Origin: CAYXUW01 sp964468375
GTDB taxonomy: Bacteria > Planctomycetota > Phycisphaerae > Sedimentisphaerales > Anaerobacaceae
Assembly: GCA_964468375.1 (NCBI GenBank)
Contig: CAYXUW010000012.1
Span: 1-26,268 of the forward strand
Reading direction: 5' to 3'
Length of the DNA: 26,268 nucleotides
A model generated the notes under the pieces. That model did no database searches. It was not told where the DNA came from and saw nothing but the letters and a program-made list of their open reading frames with translations. Of the stretch, positions 7,909-15,519 are shown piece after piece. The translations under genes were made by a program, and so were the position numbers. Position 1 is the first letter of the stretch, and each line of letters starts with the position of its first letter.

Positions 7909-8469
7909 CTAATCTTTTACTCGTGTTACGTATTCACCGGTTCGAGTATCTACACGGATAGTCTCACCGATCTTGATAAAAGGCGGCACCTGAACAACCA
8001 AGCCGGTTTCGAGGGTTGCGGGCTTGTTTTGATTCGTCGCGGTTGCACCTTTAATCTCGGGGGCTGTATCGGCAACCTCCAAATCCACCGTATTAGGTAA
8101 TTCAACCACGACCGGCCTGCCTTCATACATACTGACCTGGAGCTGGGAATTCGGCTTAAGATATTTTTGTCCTTCGCCAAATGCATCGTCATCGAGCGTA
8201 ATCTGGTCGTAGGTCGTCGTATCCATCAACACGTGGGCGGAACCAGATGAATAAAGATACTCATAGGTGCGCTTATCGAGATACGCCTCTTCGATTATCT
8301 CTTCCGAACGCAGACGGGCATTCTGGATTGAACCGTCGGTTAAACTTTTCAGCTTTGTCTGATAGACCGCCCCGCCTTTGCCGAGCTTGACGTGCTGATA
8401 ATCCACAATAACATACAATTTGCCGTCGATTTTGACGGTCTGACCCTTTCGCATCTGTGATGCTCTCAT
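7909..8469 (-). CDS. efp: Translation elongation factor P
   Basis: EF-P binds ribosomes stalled on consecutive prolines and promotes peptide bond formation. The 186-residue length is normal. An N-terminal KOW-like domain (about 1-63) is followed by two OB-type domains (about 64-129 and 130-186), with the family C-terminal sequence VPPFIKIGETIRVDTRTGEYVTRV. The functional loop reads VKLGKGGAVYQTKL: K31 aligns with the modified Lys34 of E. coli EF-P, and the usual preceding Pro (KPGKG) is Leu. No modification enzyme is encoded in the window, so the modification type is unknown. GGAG lies about 8 bases before the ATG. Its stop is 4 bases before secA, giving an efp-secA operon under the TTGACA promoter upstream. 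Confidence 0.96.
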   Translation of the reverse strand: MRASQMRKGQTVKIDGKLYVIVDYQHVKLGKGGAVYQTKLKSLTDGSIQNARLRSEEIIEEAYLDKRTYEYLYSSGSAHVLMDTTTYDQITLDDDAFGEGQKYLKPNSQLQVSMYEGRPVVVELPNTVDLEVADTAPEIKGATATNQNKPATLETGLVVQVPPFIKIGETIRVDTRTGEYVTRVKD

Positions 8470-8509
8470 CTTTTACTCCAGAAAAATAAACAGCAATTAT
8501 CTCAAAGTA

Positions 8510-8538
8510 AGTATTGCAGAACCGGCGTAAAATGTCAA
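8510..8538 (-). promoter_or_regulatory. Promoter of efp-secA
   Basis: Minus strand: perfect TTGACA (8538-8533), 17-base spacer, and AATACT (8515-8510) preceded by TGC, an extended -10. The efp ATG is 40 bases downstream of the -10. The promoter separates efp-secA from rnr, which lies upstream on the same strand. Confidence 0.65.
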
Positions 8539-8578
8539 GAAATCCAAATGCCTGTCGAAATAACTGCCTGGATTGGCG

Positions 8579-10789
8579 TCACTTTTTATTTTTCATCCGC
8601 TTACGAGTCCGGTCTTTCTTGCGCTTCCTTGCCGGTTCGGCTCTCTTTCGCCTGCTGCGAAGATTAACGAGCGGCTCGGCAGGAGTAAGATTTAACTGGC
8701 GAGCAGGGACATTTACCGATGCTATATGAACCTTCATTGCCCGGCCCAAATGAATGCTTGCACCAGAATTCACCCCGGCAATACACTGGGTTTTCTTATC
8801 GTATTTCCAGACATCGTCGCCCAAATCACTAATTTGGATAAGTCCCTCTATGCCGTATTTCTTTGACTGCACGAATACGCCGAAATTCGTCAGGCCGCTT
8901 ACTACACCGTCGAATTTCTCGCCTATGCGCTTGCTCAACATCTGCAATATCAAAACAGTTTTAAGCTCATCCTCCGCGTCTTCGGCCCGCTGCTCGGTAA
9001 AAGTTATGTGCTTGCCAATCTCGGTCAAATCCAGCTCGGTCGAGGAACTCTTGGCTAAATCCGAACGGTTCTGCAGGTAGTATTCCAAAAGGCGGTGAAC
9101 AAGCAAGTCCGCATAACGCCGAATCGGGCTGGTGAAATGACAATAGTGAGTAGACGCCAGGGCAAAGTGGCCTATATTCAACGGCGCATACTGGGCCTTT
9201 TCAAAACTTCGCAACACAGCTATGTTAACTGCAAACGAGCTGTCCCTGCCTTTGACTGCAGCCAATAAATCCTGTATGTCTTTTCGGTCTGGATTACGCG
9301 GTAGAGCAAATCCGAACGCCCTGACAAGCTTTGAGAGATTCTGCATACTAAGGTTGTCCGGCTCCGGGTGAATCCGCCGCATAAAAGGTATATTTAATCT
9401 GTCCAAAAGCGAGGCAACAGCATCGTTGGCCTCTACCATAAACATCTCGATTATCGTATGCGGATAGCTGTCGTCGGCAGGGTGAGCGTCCGTCACACGG
9501 CCCGATTTATCCAACACTAATTCTATCTCAGGCAGGTCAAGATGAAGCATTCCATTTTTTATCCGCCGTTTTTCAATCACCCGGCTGAGCGTTTCCACAT
9601 TTTTAAGCAGCTTGACAACTTCGGGTTTAATCCCTTTGGTGCTGCCTTTTAAAACCTTATCCGCCTGAGTGTAGGTCAAGCGCTGGGTTGATTCGATAAC
9701 GCTGTTGGCGAAATTTCTATCGAGGATATTGCCCTGCCGGTCATAAGTTAAATATACGCTTTTACAAAAACGCTTTTGTCCCGGCTGTAAGCTGCAAATG
9801 CCGTTACTTAAAATCTCCGGCAGCATTGGAATAGTCCTGCCGGGCAGATAAACACTGTTTCCGCGAGCTTTCGCTTCGACATCCAGCGGCGAATCAGCGG
9901 GAATGAAATTACCCACATCGGCAATATGAACGCCCAGGACCCAATTACCTTCGGAATTTTTTCCCAAGCTTATCGCATCGTCGAAATCCTTTGCGTCCGC
10001 CGGGTCAATCGTGATAACCACTTTTCCGGTTATGTCGTCCCGTCCGTCAAGCTTTTCTACATTGAATTTAGAAGCGGCTTCGCGGGCCTGCTCAATACAA
10101 TCGCCATCGAATTCACCCGGTAAATGATACTGGTGGATTATCGACCTTATTTCACTTTCATACCGTCCCGCTCTGCCGAGCACCTCGATAATTACGCCTC
10201 GAGCAAGGTATCTTTCTGTAGGCCAAGAAAGTATTTCGACAACTACCTTGTCTTTCTGGTTCGCATTTTTCGCCGTAACATCATCAACGCTGATTGGCTC
10301 GACAAATCCGCTGCCGTCCGGCTGAACAATCCAGCCGTCTGAATGTTTCATTAAAGTCCCGACGAATTTATTCTGCGCGCGTTCGAGGATCTCAATCACC
10401 TTACCGCTGTATCTCATCTGGCCGGCGCGTCTGCCTTCTTTAACAACCTTAGCAGCAATGATGTCACCAGTCATCGCTTCAGCTGTTGCGTTCGGAGGTA
10501 TAAACAAATCACCGTGCGAATTGGGTTCGAGCGGCACTACGAAACCGAATCCTTTCGGATTGGCCCTGAATGTCCCTATGATTCGGCCGGACAAAGGCGG
10601 CAGGCGAACCAAATTCCCGGCACCTATTACCACACGCCCCGCCCGGCGCAGCTCTTCAAAAGCCAGTTTAAACTGTGGATAATCTTCGGAACTAACGCCG
10701 AGTGCTCTGGCCAACGGCGCCAGTTTCAACGGCGTATAATCCGGGTGCTTCAAAAACTTAATTATTCGTTCTTTGAAAATTTCTGCCAT
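8579..10789 (-). CDS. rnr: Exoribonuclease R (RNase II/R family)
   Basis: A 3'-5' exoribonuclease that degrades structured RNA. The 736 residues show the RNase R order: N-terminal winged helix (about 1-62, FKERIIKFLKHPDYTPLKL), cold-shock/OB domains (about 68-205), the catalytic RNB domain with IDPADAKDFDDAIS (261-274, Mg2+-binding Asp residues), GNSVYLPGRTIPMLPEILSN in the middle, an S1 domain (about 623-706) and a Lys/Arg-rich tail (707-736). The N-terminal helix domain and basic tail distinguish it from RNase II. The ATG at 10789 is the natural family start (MAEIFKERI). A terminator at 10803-10839 separates it from rpsT upstream, so it needs its own promoter; none is obvious in the roughly 15 bases between. 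Confidence 0.96.
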   Translation of the reverse strand: MAEIFKERIIKFLKHPDYTPLKLAPLARALGVSSEDYPQFKLAFEELRRAGRVVIGAGNLVRLPPLSGRIIGTFRANPKGFGFVVPLEPNSHGDLFIPPNATAEAMTGDIIAAKVVKEGRRAGQMRYSGKVIEILERAQNKFVGTLMKHSDGWIVQPDGSGFVEPISVDDVTAKNANQKDKVVVEILSWPTERYLARGVIIEVLGRAGRYESEIRSIIHQYHLPGEFDGDCIEQAREAASKFNVEKLDGRDDITGKVVITIDPADAKDFDDAISLGKNSEGNWVLGVHIADVGNFIPADSPLDVEAKARGNSVYLPGRTIPMLPEILSNGICSLQPGQKRFCKSVYLTYDRQGNILDRNFANSVIESTQRLTYTQADKVLKGSTKGIKPEVVKLLKNVETLSRVIEKRRIKNGMLHLDLPEIELVLDKSGRVTDAHPADDSYPHTIIEMFMVEANDAVASLLDRLNIPFMRRIHPEPDNLSMQNLSKLVRAFGFALPRNPDRKDIQDLLAAVKGRDSSFAVNIAVLRSFEKAQYAPLNIGHFALASTHYCHFTSPIRRYADLLVHRLLEYYLQNRSDLAKSSSTELDLTEIGKHITFTEQRAEDAEDELKTVLILQMLSKRIGEKFDGVVSGLTNFGVFVQSKKYGIEGLIQISDLGDDVWKYDKKTQCIAGVNSGASIHLGRAMKVHIASVNVPARQLNLTPAEPLVNLRSRRKRAEPARKRKKDRTRKRMKNKK

Positions 10790-10802
10790 TTGACCAACTT
10801 AT

Positions 10803-10839
10803 AAAAAAAACGCCCAATCAATTCTATATCGACTGGGCG
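10803..10839 (-). terminator. Rho-independent terminator downstream of rpsT
   Basis: On the minus strand CGCCCAGTC pairs with GATTGGGCG (9 bp including one G-U pair) around a loop of about 11 bases, followed by a run of eight T (10810-10803). It lies about 54 bases after the rpsT stop and just before the rnr start. Confidence 0.85.
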
Positions 10840-10893
10840 ATACATTTATCTGAAGTGCCGTCTTCACTGCTCATCATATCGACAAAAGCAGTA

Positions 10894-11169
10894 TTAACCC
10901 TTTTTGGCCCTGAGACTATTAAGTTTTTTGGCAAGACGTGATTTCTTCCGTGCAGCCGTCTTCTTGTGCATTGTGCTGGTTGCAGCTGTTTTATCTAATT
11001 TCTTAACAACAAGCCGGTATTGCTCACTCGCCGCTTTCACATCACCACTGGCCAGAGCAGACTCAAAATGTTTAATCTGCGTCTTTACCTGGCTTTTACG
11101 AGCGCGGTTAGTCGCTCTTCTTTTAGCGTTTTGTCTTACCCTTTTTTTCGCTGATAACGAATGTGCCAC
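10894..11169 (-). CDS. rpsT: 30S ribosomal protein S20
   Basis: S20 binds 16S rRNA early in 30S assembly. From the GTG at 11169 the product is 91 residues, the normal length, beginning (V/M)AHSLSAKKRVRQNAKRRATN with the typical Lys/Arg-rich helices and ending KLNSLRAKKG. The GTG is preferred over an upstream in-frame start at 11211 because the family starts with MA(H/N)xxSAxKR and because AGGAG (11180-11176) lies 6 bases before it. A non-ATG start is also known in E. coli rpsT (UUG), where it is linked to autoregulation. The gene lies 48 bases downstream of the TPR gene and ends before a strong terminator. Confidence 0.96.
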   Translation of the reverse strand: MAHSLSAKKRVRQNAKRRATNRARKSQVKTQIKHFESALASGDVKAASEQYRLVVKKLDKTAATSTMHKKTAARKKSRLAKKLNSLRAKKG

Positions 11170-11175
11170 TATAAT

Positions 11176-11180
11176 CTCCT
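11176..11180 (-). promoter_or_regulatory. rpsT: Ribosome binding site that fixes the GTG start of rpsT
   Basis: AGGAG on the minus strand, 6 bases before the GTG at 11169. No comparable site precedes the longer reading frame at 11211. Confidence 0.75.
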
Positions 11181-11217
11181 GAAACTTTATTATTCTACTT
11201 TCATATCCCAAAACACA

Positions 11218-13269
11218 CTAAGATGCGTTCGAGGACCCTCTTAACTTATTTATCTGCTGACGAATATCTTTATATGCAAAATCAAGCTGAGCAATTTTGC
11301 GATAAAGCTCCATTGCTTTTTCAGCATTACCGTTCTCTTGGTAAGAGCGAGCAAGATTATATCGTAATTCTTTGGCAACGTCATCATCTTTTATCTCGTA
11401 GGAGTCTATCGCCCGCTGGAAAATATCGACTGCATCTGCAAACCAGCCCTTCATAAAAAAACACAGGCCTGTTCTGTTCATTGCCGCAATTTTATGCCGC
11501 GGATCGCGCTGCGCCTCCTGGAATAAAGGTATGGCGTCGTCATATTTTTTTTCACGGACCAGCCGAATACCATATTCATACTTGGCCCGCAGGTCGGTCG
11601 GATAATTCTCCACACAGAGACGATAATGCTCCAATTCCGCTTTCTGCAGCTGCGCCGACAACTTTTCCACGTCAGCTTTGGCCTGAGCACTCCCGGAACC
11701 TGCCTCGAGGGCTTTTTGCGCCTCTCTTAGTTTACGTCTGAGCTGTTTTATTCTCACTTCGCCCGCTCGTTCTTTAAAGCTGAAATCCATCCTCGCTTCA
11801 TACGCATCTTCCAGCAGCTTTATCGCTTCATTCTCGGCCTCGTCGCTTTGCGAATCCGATAAAGCATCAGCCAGGTTAAATATATTTTTCGGAAGATTCG
11901 GATCCCTCACCATCGCCGTTCTGGCCTCTTCAACCGCCGAGCGCAGATAATTCTCGGATTTGATAAAGCTTTCTTGAGCTTGGAGTTTTTCCTGCTTTTC
12001 ACGGTTCTTTATAGATTTTCTAAAATCGCCGTCCTGGTCATATTTACCGCTGGAAACGGTTAACTCGGCCGAGAGTCGCTTAAATTCATCCGCTATCTCC
12101 TTGTCCTCGGGCTTAAGTTTCATAGCCCGCTGACACGCAGCAATCGCCTTATCGAATTCACCGAGGGACGCATAAGAATCTTTTAACAACAAATATGTGT
12201 GCAGAGACGGTTTCTTAGAGGCGTTAGTCTCCTGGAACAGATAATTCGCAATCCACCCGGCGGTCTTTCTGTAACCGCCCGCTATAGCGGCCTTCAGTAT
12301 CGCCTCGGCATACGGTAAATGGCTGGGGTCCTTGGCAAAAAGATATTCGGCGTCAAGCATTCTCTCAAGAGCCGTTTTACCGCGACGAAGCCGCTTTACT
12401 CTCTCCACCATTGAAGGGCTTTTGCCGCCTTTTTCCTGCCGACGCAGCGCAAGCTCACAAAGCGCCAGATGACCCTCTCGAAGCGCATCCGGAGTACAAT
12501 GCAGACCTTCCAGGTACATATCGATAGCGTAATCAAAATTATCCGCTTCCGCCGCCTTTCGAGCCCGCTCAAAAAAAGCCTTTGCCTTAGTCAACAACTG
12601 GCCTGCATCTTCCCCTGACATGTCCTCCGCCTGGGTTGTCTGCCCGGTTTCTTGTCCCGAAAGGTGTTGCTGCTTATCATCCTGACTACTGGTGGTTCTC
12701 CCTGCAGCAGTTAGTTTAGCCGAGAGATTTTTAAACTCTTCCAACAAATCTTTATCTTCGGGTTTAAGTCTAACGGCACTTAGACATGCAGCAGTGGCTC
12801 TGTCCAATCGGTCAACTGCCGCATAGGAATCTTTTAACAGAAGATATATTTGTAAAGATGGTTTCTTGGCATTATTATTTGCCAGGAACATCAAATCAGC
12901 AATCCACTTAGCCGTTTCCCTGTAACCACCTGCCACGGCAGCTTTTAGTATTGCCTCGGCATATGGCAAATAGCTGGGGTCCTTGGCAAGAAGGTATTCG
13001 GCTCCGAGCATCTGCTCAAGAGCTGTTTCACGCCCCAATTTCTCTGTTACCTCTACCAGTGACGGCTTTGACCCGCCTTGTCTTTCTCGTCGAAGCGCCA
13101 ATTCACGAAGTTTTATATGCCCATCCTGCACCGCATCAGGCACACAGCGAAGGCCCTCAAGGTACATATCGATAGCGGAATCGAAGTCGCCCTTTTCTTC
13201 AGCTATTCGAGCTCTCTCAAAAAACTCTCTGGCCTGAGCCAATAACTTGCCAATATCTTTTTCCGGCAT
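11218..13269 (-). CDS. TPR-repeat protein with a ~190-residue internal duplication
   Basis: 683 residues, soluble, with no signal peptide or membrane segment. Residues 1-187 and 217-404 are two copies of one module, sharing blocks such as FDxAIDMYLEGLxC, AEYLxAKDPSxLPYAEAILKAA, KKPSLxxYLLLKDSYA and RLKPEDK/KLKPEDK. They are joined by a Gln/Thr/Ser-rich linker (about 190-216). Residues 420-545 are charged and probably coiled-coil (RIKQLRRKLREAQKALEAG). Residues 545-676 hold canonical TPR units (KYDDAIPLFQEAQRDP, GNAEKAMELYRKIAQLD). TPR proteins act as binding scaffolds; no partner or pathway can be read from the sequence. It lies upstream of rpsT and may share its transcript. It is divergent from glyA. 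Confidence 0.85.
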   Translation of the reverse strand: MPEKDIGKLLAQAREFFERARIAEEKGDFDSAIDMYLEGLRCVPDAVQDGHIKLRELALRRERQGGSKPSLVEVTEKLGRETALEQMLGAEYLLAKDPSYLPYAEAILKAAVAGGYRETAKWIADLMFLANNNAKKPSLQIYLLLKDSYAAVDRLDRATAACLSAVRLKPEDKDLLEEFKNLSAKLTAAGRTTSSQDDKQQHLSGQETGQTTQAEDMSGEDAGQLLTKAKAFFERARKAAEADNFDYAIDMYLEGLHCTPDALREGHLALCELALRRQEKGGKSPSMVERVKRLRRGKTALERMLDAEYLFAKDPSHLPYAEAILKAAIAGGYRKTAGWIANYLFQETNASKKPSLHTYLLLKDSYASLGEFDKAIAACQRAMKLKPEDKEIADEFKRLSAELTVSSGKYDQDGDFRKSIKNREKQEKLQAQESFIKSENYLRSAVEEARTAMVRDPNLPKNIFNLADALSDSQSDEAENEAIKLLEDAYEARMDFSFKERAGEVRIKQLRRKLREAQKALEAGSGSAQAKADVEKLSAQLQKAELEHYRLCVENYPTDLRAKYEYGIRLVREKKYDDAIPLFQEAQRDPRHKIAAMNRTGLCFFMKGWFADAVDIFQRAIDSYEIKDDDVAKELRYNLARSYQENGNAEKAMELYRKIAQLDFAYKDIRQQINKLRGSSNAS

Positions 13270-13353
13270 AAATTCTGACCGATTTCCCTTTTCCGATGCG
13301 TTTTCGAAACATTTATCCTAATCTTCGGCTTAAATTTGTCAATAAATAAATAC

Positions 13354-13382
13354 TTGTATAGAAATACCCTGTATGCTATATA
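13354..13382 (+). promoter_or_regulatory. Promoter of glyA
   Basis: TTGTAT (13354-13359), 17-base spacer, and TATATA (13377-13382) preceded by TGC, an extended -10. It lies 37 bases before the glyA ATG in the divergent gap between the TPR gene and glyA. The rest of that 150-base gap shows nothing else. Confidence 0.5.
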
Positions 13383-13419
13383 ATAAGCCCTGTTTAAAAT
13401 CTTTTACGGAGAAATTGAA

Positions 13420-14730
13420 ATGGCAACAGCACTTGAACGCTATGACCCGCAGATTTACGAGCTTATAAGACAGGAAAAGGCCCGTCAAAGCGCCTGCGTC
13501 CGGCTTATACCTTCCGAAAACTACGTTTCCAGAGCTGTAATGGAAGCCAGCGGAAGCTGTCTTACCAACAAATACTCTGAAGGTTATCCCGGCAAGCGAT
13601 ATTATGAAGGCCAGCAGGTTACCGACCTTGTCGAAACAATAGCCCGCGAACGTGCAAAAAAAGTCTTCAAAGCGGACCATGCTAACGTTCAGCCGTACTC
13701 GGGCTCTGTCGCCAACCTCGCCGCATATATGGCCCTAATCAAGCCCGGAGACACCATTATGGGGCTTTCTCTGCCGCACGGCGGACACCTTACACACGGC
13801 TGGACGGTTTCTATTACAAGCAGAGTTTTTAACTCCGTCAGATATACCGTCGACCCGAAGACCGGAAGGTTTGACTACAACCAGATTGAAGACCTCGCAA
13901 AGAAATATAAACCGAAAATCATCATCTCTGGTGCAACTGCTTACCCAAGAGAGATTGATTTTGAGATATTCGGCCAAATCACGAAAAAGGTGGGTGCATA
14001 TCATGTCAGCGACATAGCACACATCGCCGGTCTCGTCGTTGCCGGCATACACAAAAGTCCCGTCCCCTATACCGATATCGTATCCACCACGACTCACAAA
14101 ACCCTGCGCGGCCCTCGCGGCGGGATGCTGCTCTGCAAAGCCGAACACGCTAAAAAGATGGACAAATCCGTTTTCCCGGGTATGCAGGGCGGTCCCCATA
14201 TGAATACCATCGCCGCTATAGCCGTAGCATTGGCCGAGGCGGACACTCCCGAGTTCATCACCTATGCAAAACAGATTGTCAAAAATGCCAAAGCTCTCGC
14301 AGAAAAGCTCCTTGAATACGGCTTTAATCTTTCATCCGGCGGAACCGACAACCATTTGATTTTAATCGATTTGAGAAACAAGAAAGTCCAGGGCAAACCA
14401 CTTGCCAAAGCACTCGACAGGGCAAAAATCGTTACAAACTACAACACGACGCCGATGGCGCCGGACAGTCCCGCTAATCCAAGCGGTTTACGTATGGGGA
14501 CGCCGTCGGTTACCACTCGCGGAATGAAGGAAGAGCAGATGCACCAAATTGCCGGCTTTATAAACAAAATCACTGAAAATATCGACAATGAGTCCGTAAT
14601 CGAAGAGGTCGGGAAAGAGGTTTTGTTTTTGTCCTCGCAATTCCCGGTGCCGGAGCACTTTATCATTCCGAATAAGGATAACCAGGAAAATCCTCGACCA
14701 TCAGATATCCTGACGCCCTGGCTGTTTTAA
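13420..14730 (+). CDS. glyA: Serine hydroxymethyltransferase
   Basis: PLP enzyme that converts serine and tetrahydrofolate to glycine and 5,10-methylene-THF in the cytoplasm. The 436-residue protein shows all family landmarks: LIPSENYVS (29-37), NKYSEGYPGKRYYEG (50-64), the PLP-binding SDIAHIAGLVVAG (197-209), the Schiff-base lysine K227 in STTTHKTLRGPRGG, and PGMQGGPH. It is slightly longer than the usual 415-420 residues because of a C-terminal extension ending DILTPWLF. GGAG (13408-13411) lies 8 bases before the ATG. A Nudix-like gene follows after 16 bases, so the two are probably co-transcribed. Confidence 0.97.
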   Translation: MATALERYDPQIYELIRQEKARQSACVRLIPSENYVSRAVMEASGSCLTNKYSEGYPGKRYYEGQQVTDLVETIARERAKKVFKADHANVQPYSGSVANLAAYMALIKPGDTIMGLSLPHGGHLTHGWTVSITSRVFNSVRYTVDPKTGRFDYNQIEDLAKKYKPKIIISGATAYPREIDFEIFGQITKKVGAYHVSDIAHIAGLVVAGIHKSPVPYTDIVSTTTHKTLRGPRGGMLLCKAEHAKKMDKSVFPGMQGGPHMNTIAAIAVALAEADTPEFITYAKQIVKNAKALAEKLLEYGFNLSSGGTDNHLILIDLRNKKVQGKPLAKALDRAKIVTNYNTTPMAPDSPANPSGLRMGTPSVTTRGMKEEQMHQIAGFINKITENIDNESVIEEVGKEVLFLSSQFPVPEHFIIPNKDNQENPRPSDILTPWLF

Positions 14731-14746
14731 CTTAAGGAGGAATCAT

Positions 14747-15370
14747 ATGGCCAAGGAAGAACGGGTGCTGGTCATCGAGAGAAAGGTCTTTGAGCAGGTC
14801 GGCTCATTCAACGGGCTCGCATTCGATATCGACCGATATCTCGAAAAAATCTTTGCTCCCGGCGTTCCGCGATTTATGCCGCGTTCAAAAGCAGAAAAAG
14901 ACCCTTCTTATAAACAGCTCATCCCCTATGTAATTATGACCTGCGACGGTAAGTATCTCAGCTACGTCCGCGGCAAGCGAGCCGGGGAAGGCCGGCTGAT
15001 TGGACTGCGCTCCATCGGAATAGGAGGGCATATAAATCCAGTTGATAACGAAGTCCCCTTATTCGATGCGGACTTTCGACAAATGTATGAAACCGCTGTT
15101 GAACGCGAAGTGGCGGAGGAAATATCTGTAGAAACGTCTCATACCGGACGCATCGCGGCATTGCTCAATGACGAATCCAACGAGGTCGGCAGCGTTCACC
15201 TCGGTGTCGTCCATTACTGGCTTCTCGACGCCCCGAAGGTCAACAGGCGCGAGCAGATGATTACCCAAATGTCCTTTATGACACCTGCCGAGCTGCAGCA
15301 GGTTCGCGATACTATGGAAACCTGGTCGCAATTATGCCTCGACGGCCTCGACAAAATGACCTCAAAATAA
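14747..15370 (+). CDS. Nudix-like predicted phosphohydrolase
   Basis: 207 residues resembling the predicted phosphoesterases of the MutT/Nudix superfamily (COG4112 type). The N-terminal part (ERVLVIERKVFEQVGSFNGL, PRFMPRSKAEKDPSYKQLIPY) is typical of that group. The core shows GIGGHINP (91-98) and R120-E121-x2-E124-E125 in REVAEEISV, the catalytic REUxEE half of a Nudix box, while the spacing to the upstream Gly/Glu half is longer than the classic 23-residue motif. Nudix enzymes cleave nucleoside diphosphate-linked substrates; the substrate here is unknown. A strong AAGGAGG lies 7 bases before the ATG, and the gene follows glyA by 16 bases. No link to one-carbon metabolism is evident beyond position. 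Confidence 0.8.
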   Translation: MAKEERVLVIERKVFEQVGSFNGLAFDIDRYLEKIFAPGVPRFMPRSKAEKDPSYKQLIPYVIMTCDGKYLSYVRGKRAGEGRLIGLRSIGIGGHINPVDNEVPLFDADFRQMYETAVEREVAEEISVETSHTGRIAALLNDESNEVGSVHLGVVHYWLLDAPKVNRREQMITQMSFMTPAELQQVRDTMETWSQLCLDGLDKMTSK

Positions 15371-15482
15371 ACCGCCCGCAAAAAAAATCTGCAAATTCAT
15401 GGAACAGTTACCGCATTTTGCGCATCTTATTAATGGTGGTAATCTGAACAGGACCGAAAAATTAGGTCATCCGCAAAAAACG

Positions 15483-15511
15483 TTGAGACATCGTTAAATT
15501 TCACCTATTAT
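15483..15511 (+). promoter_or_regulatory. Promoter abutting the start codon of the oxidoreductase-like gene
   Basis: TTGAGA (15483-15488), a 17-base spacer and TATTAT (15506-15511). Only 8 bases separate the -10 from the ATG at 15520 and no Shine-Dalgarno sequence is present, so transcription probably begins at or next to the start codon. The 15371-15482 stretch holds no gene and no clear terminator. Confidence 0.6.
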
Positions 15512-15519
15512 ACTGTGAT

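Noticed and set aside
8541..8574. Inverted repeat AATCCA...TGGATT between rnr and efp as a terminator of rnr
   Set aside because: Only 6 bp of stem, long loop without inner pairing, and it overlaps the efp promoter area; too weak to call.
11170..11211. N-terminal extension of S20
   Set aside because: The family begins at the GTG at 11169, which has its own AGGAG; the extension has no family similarity.
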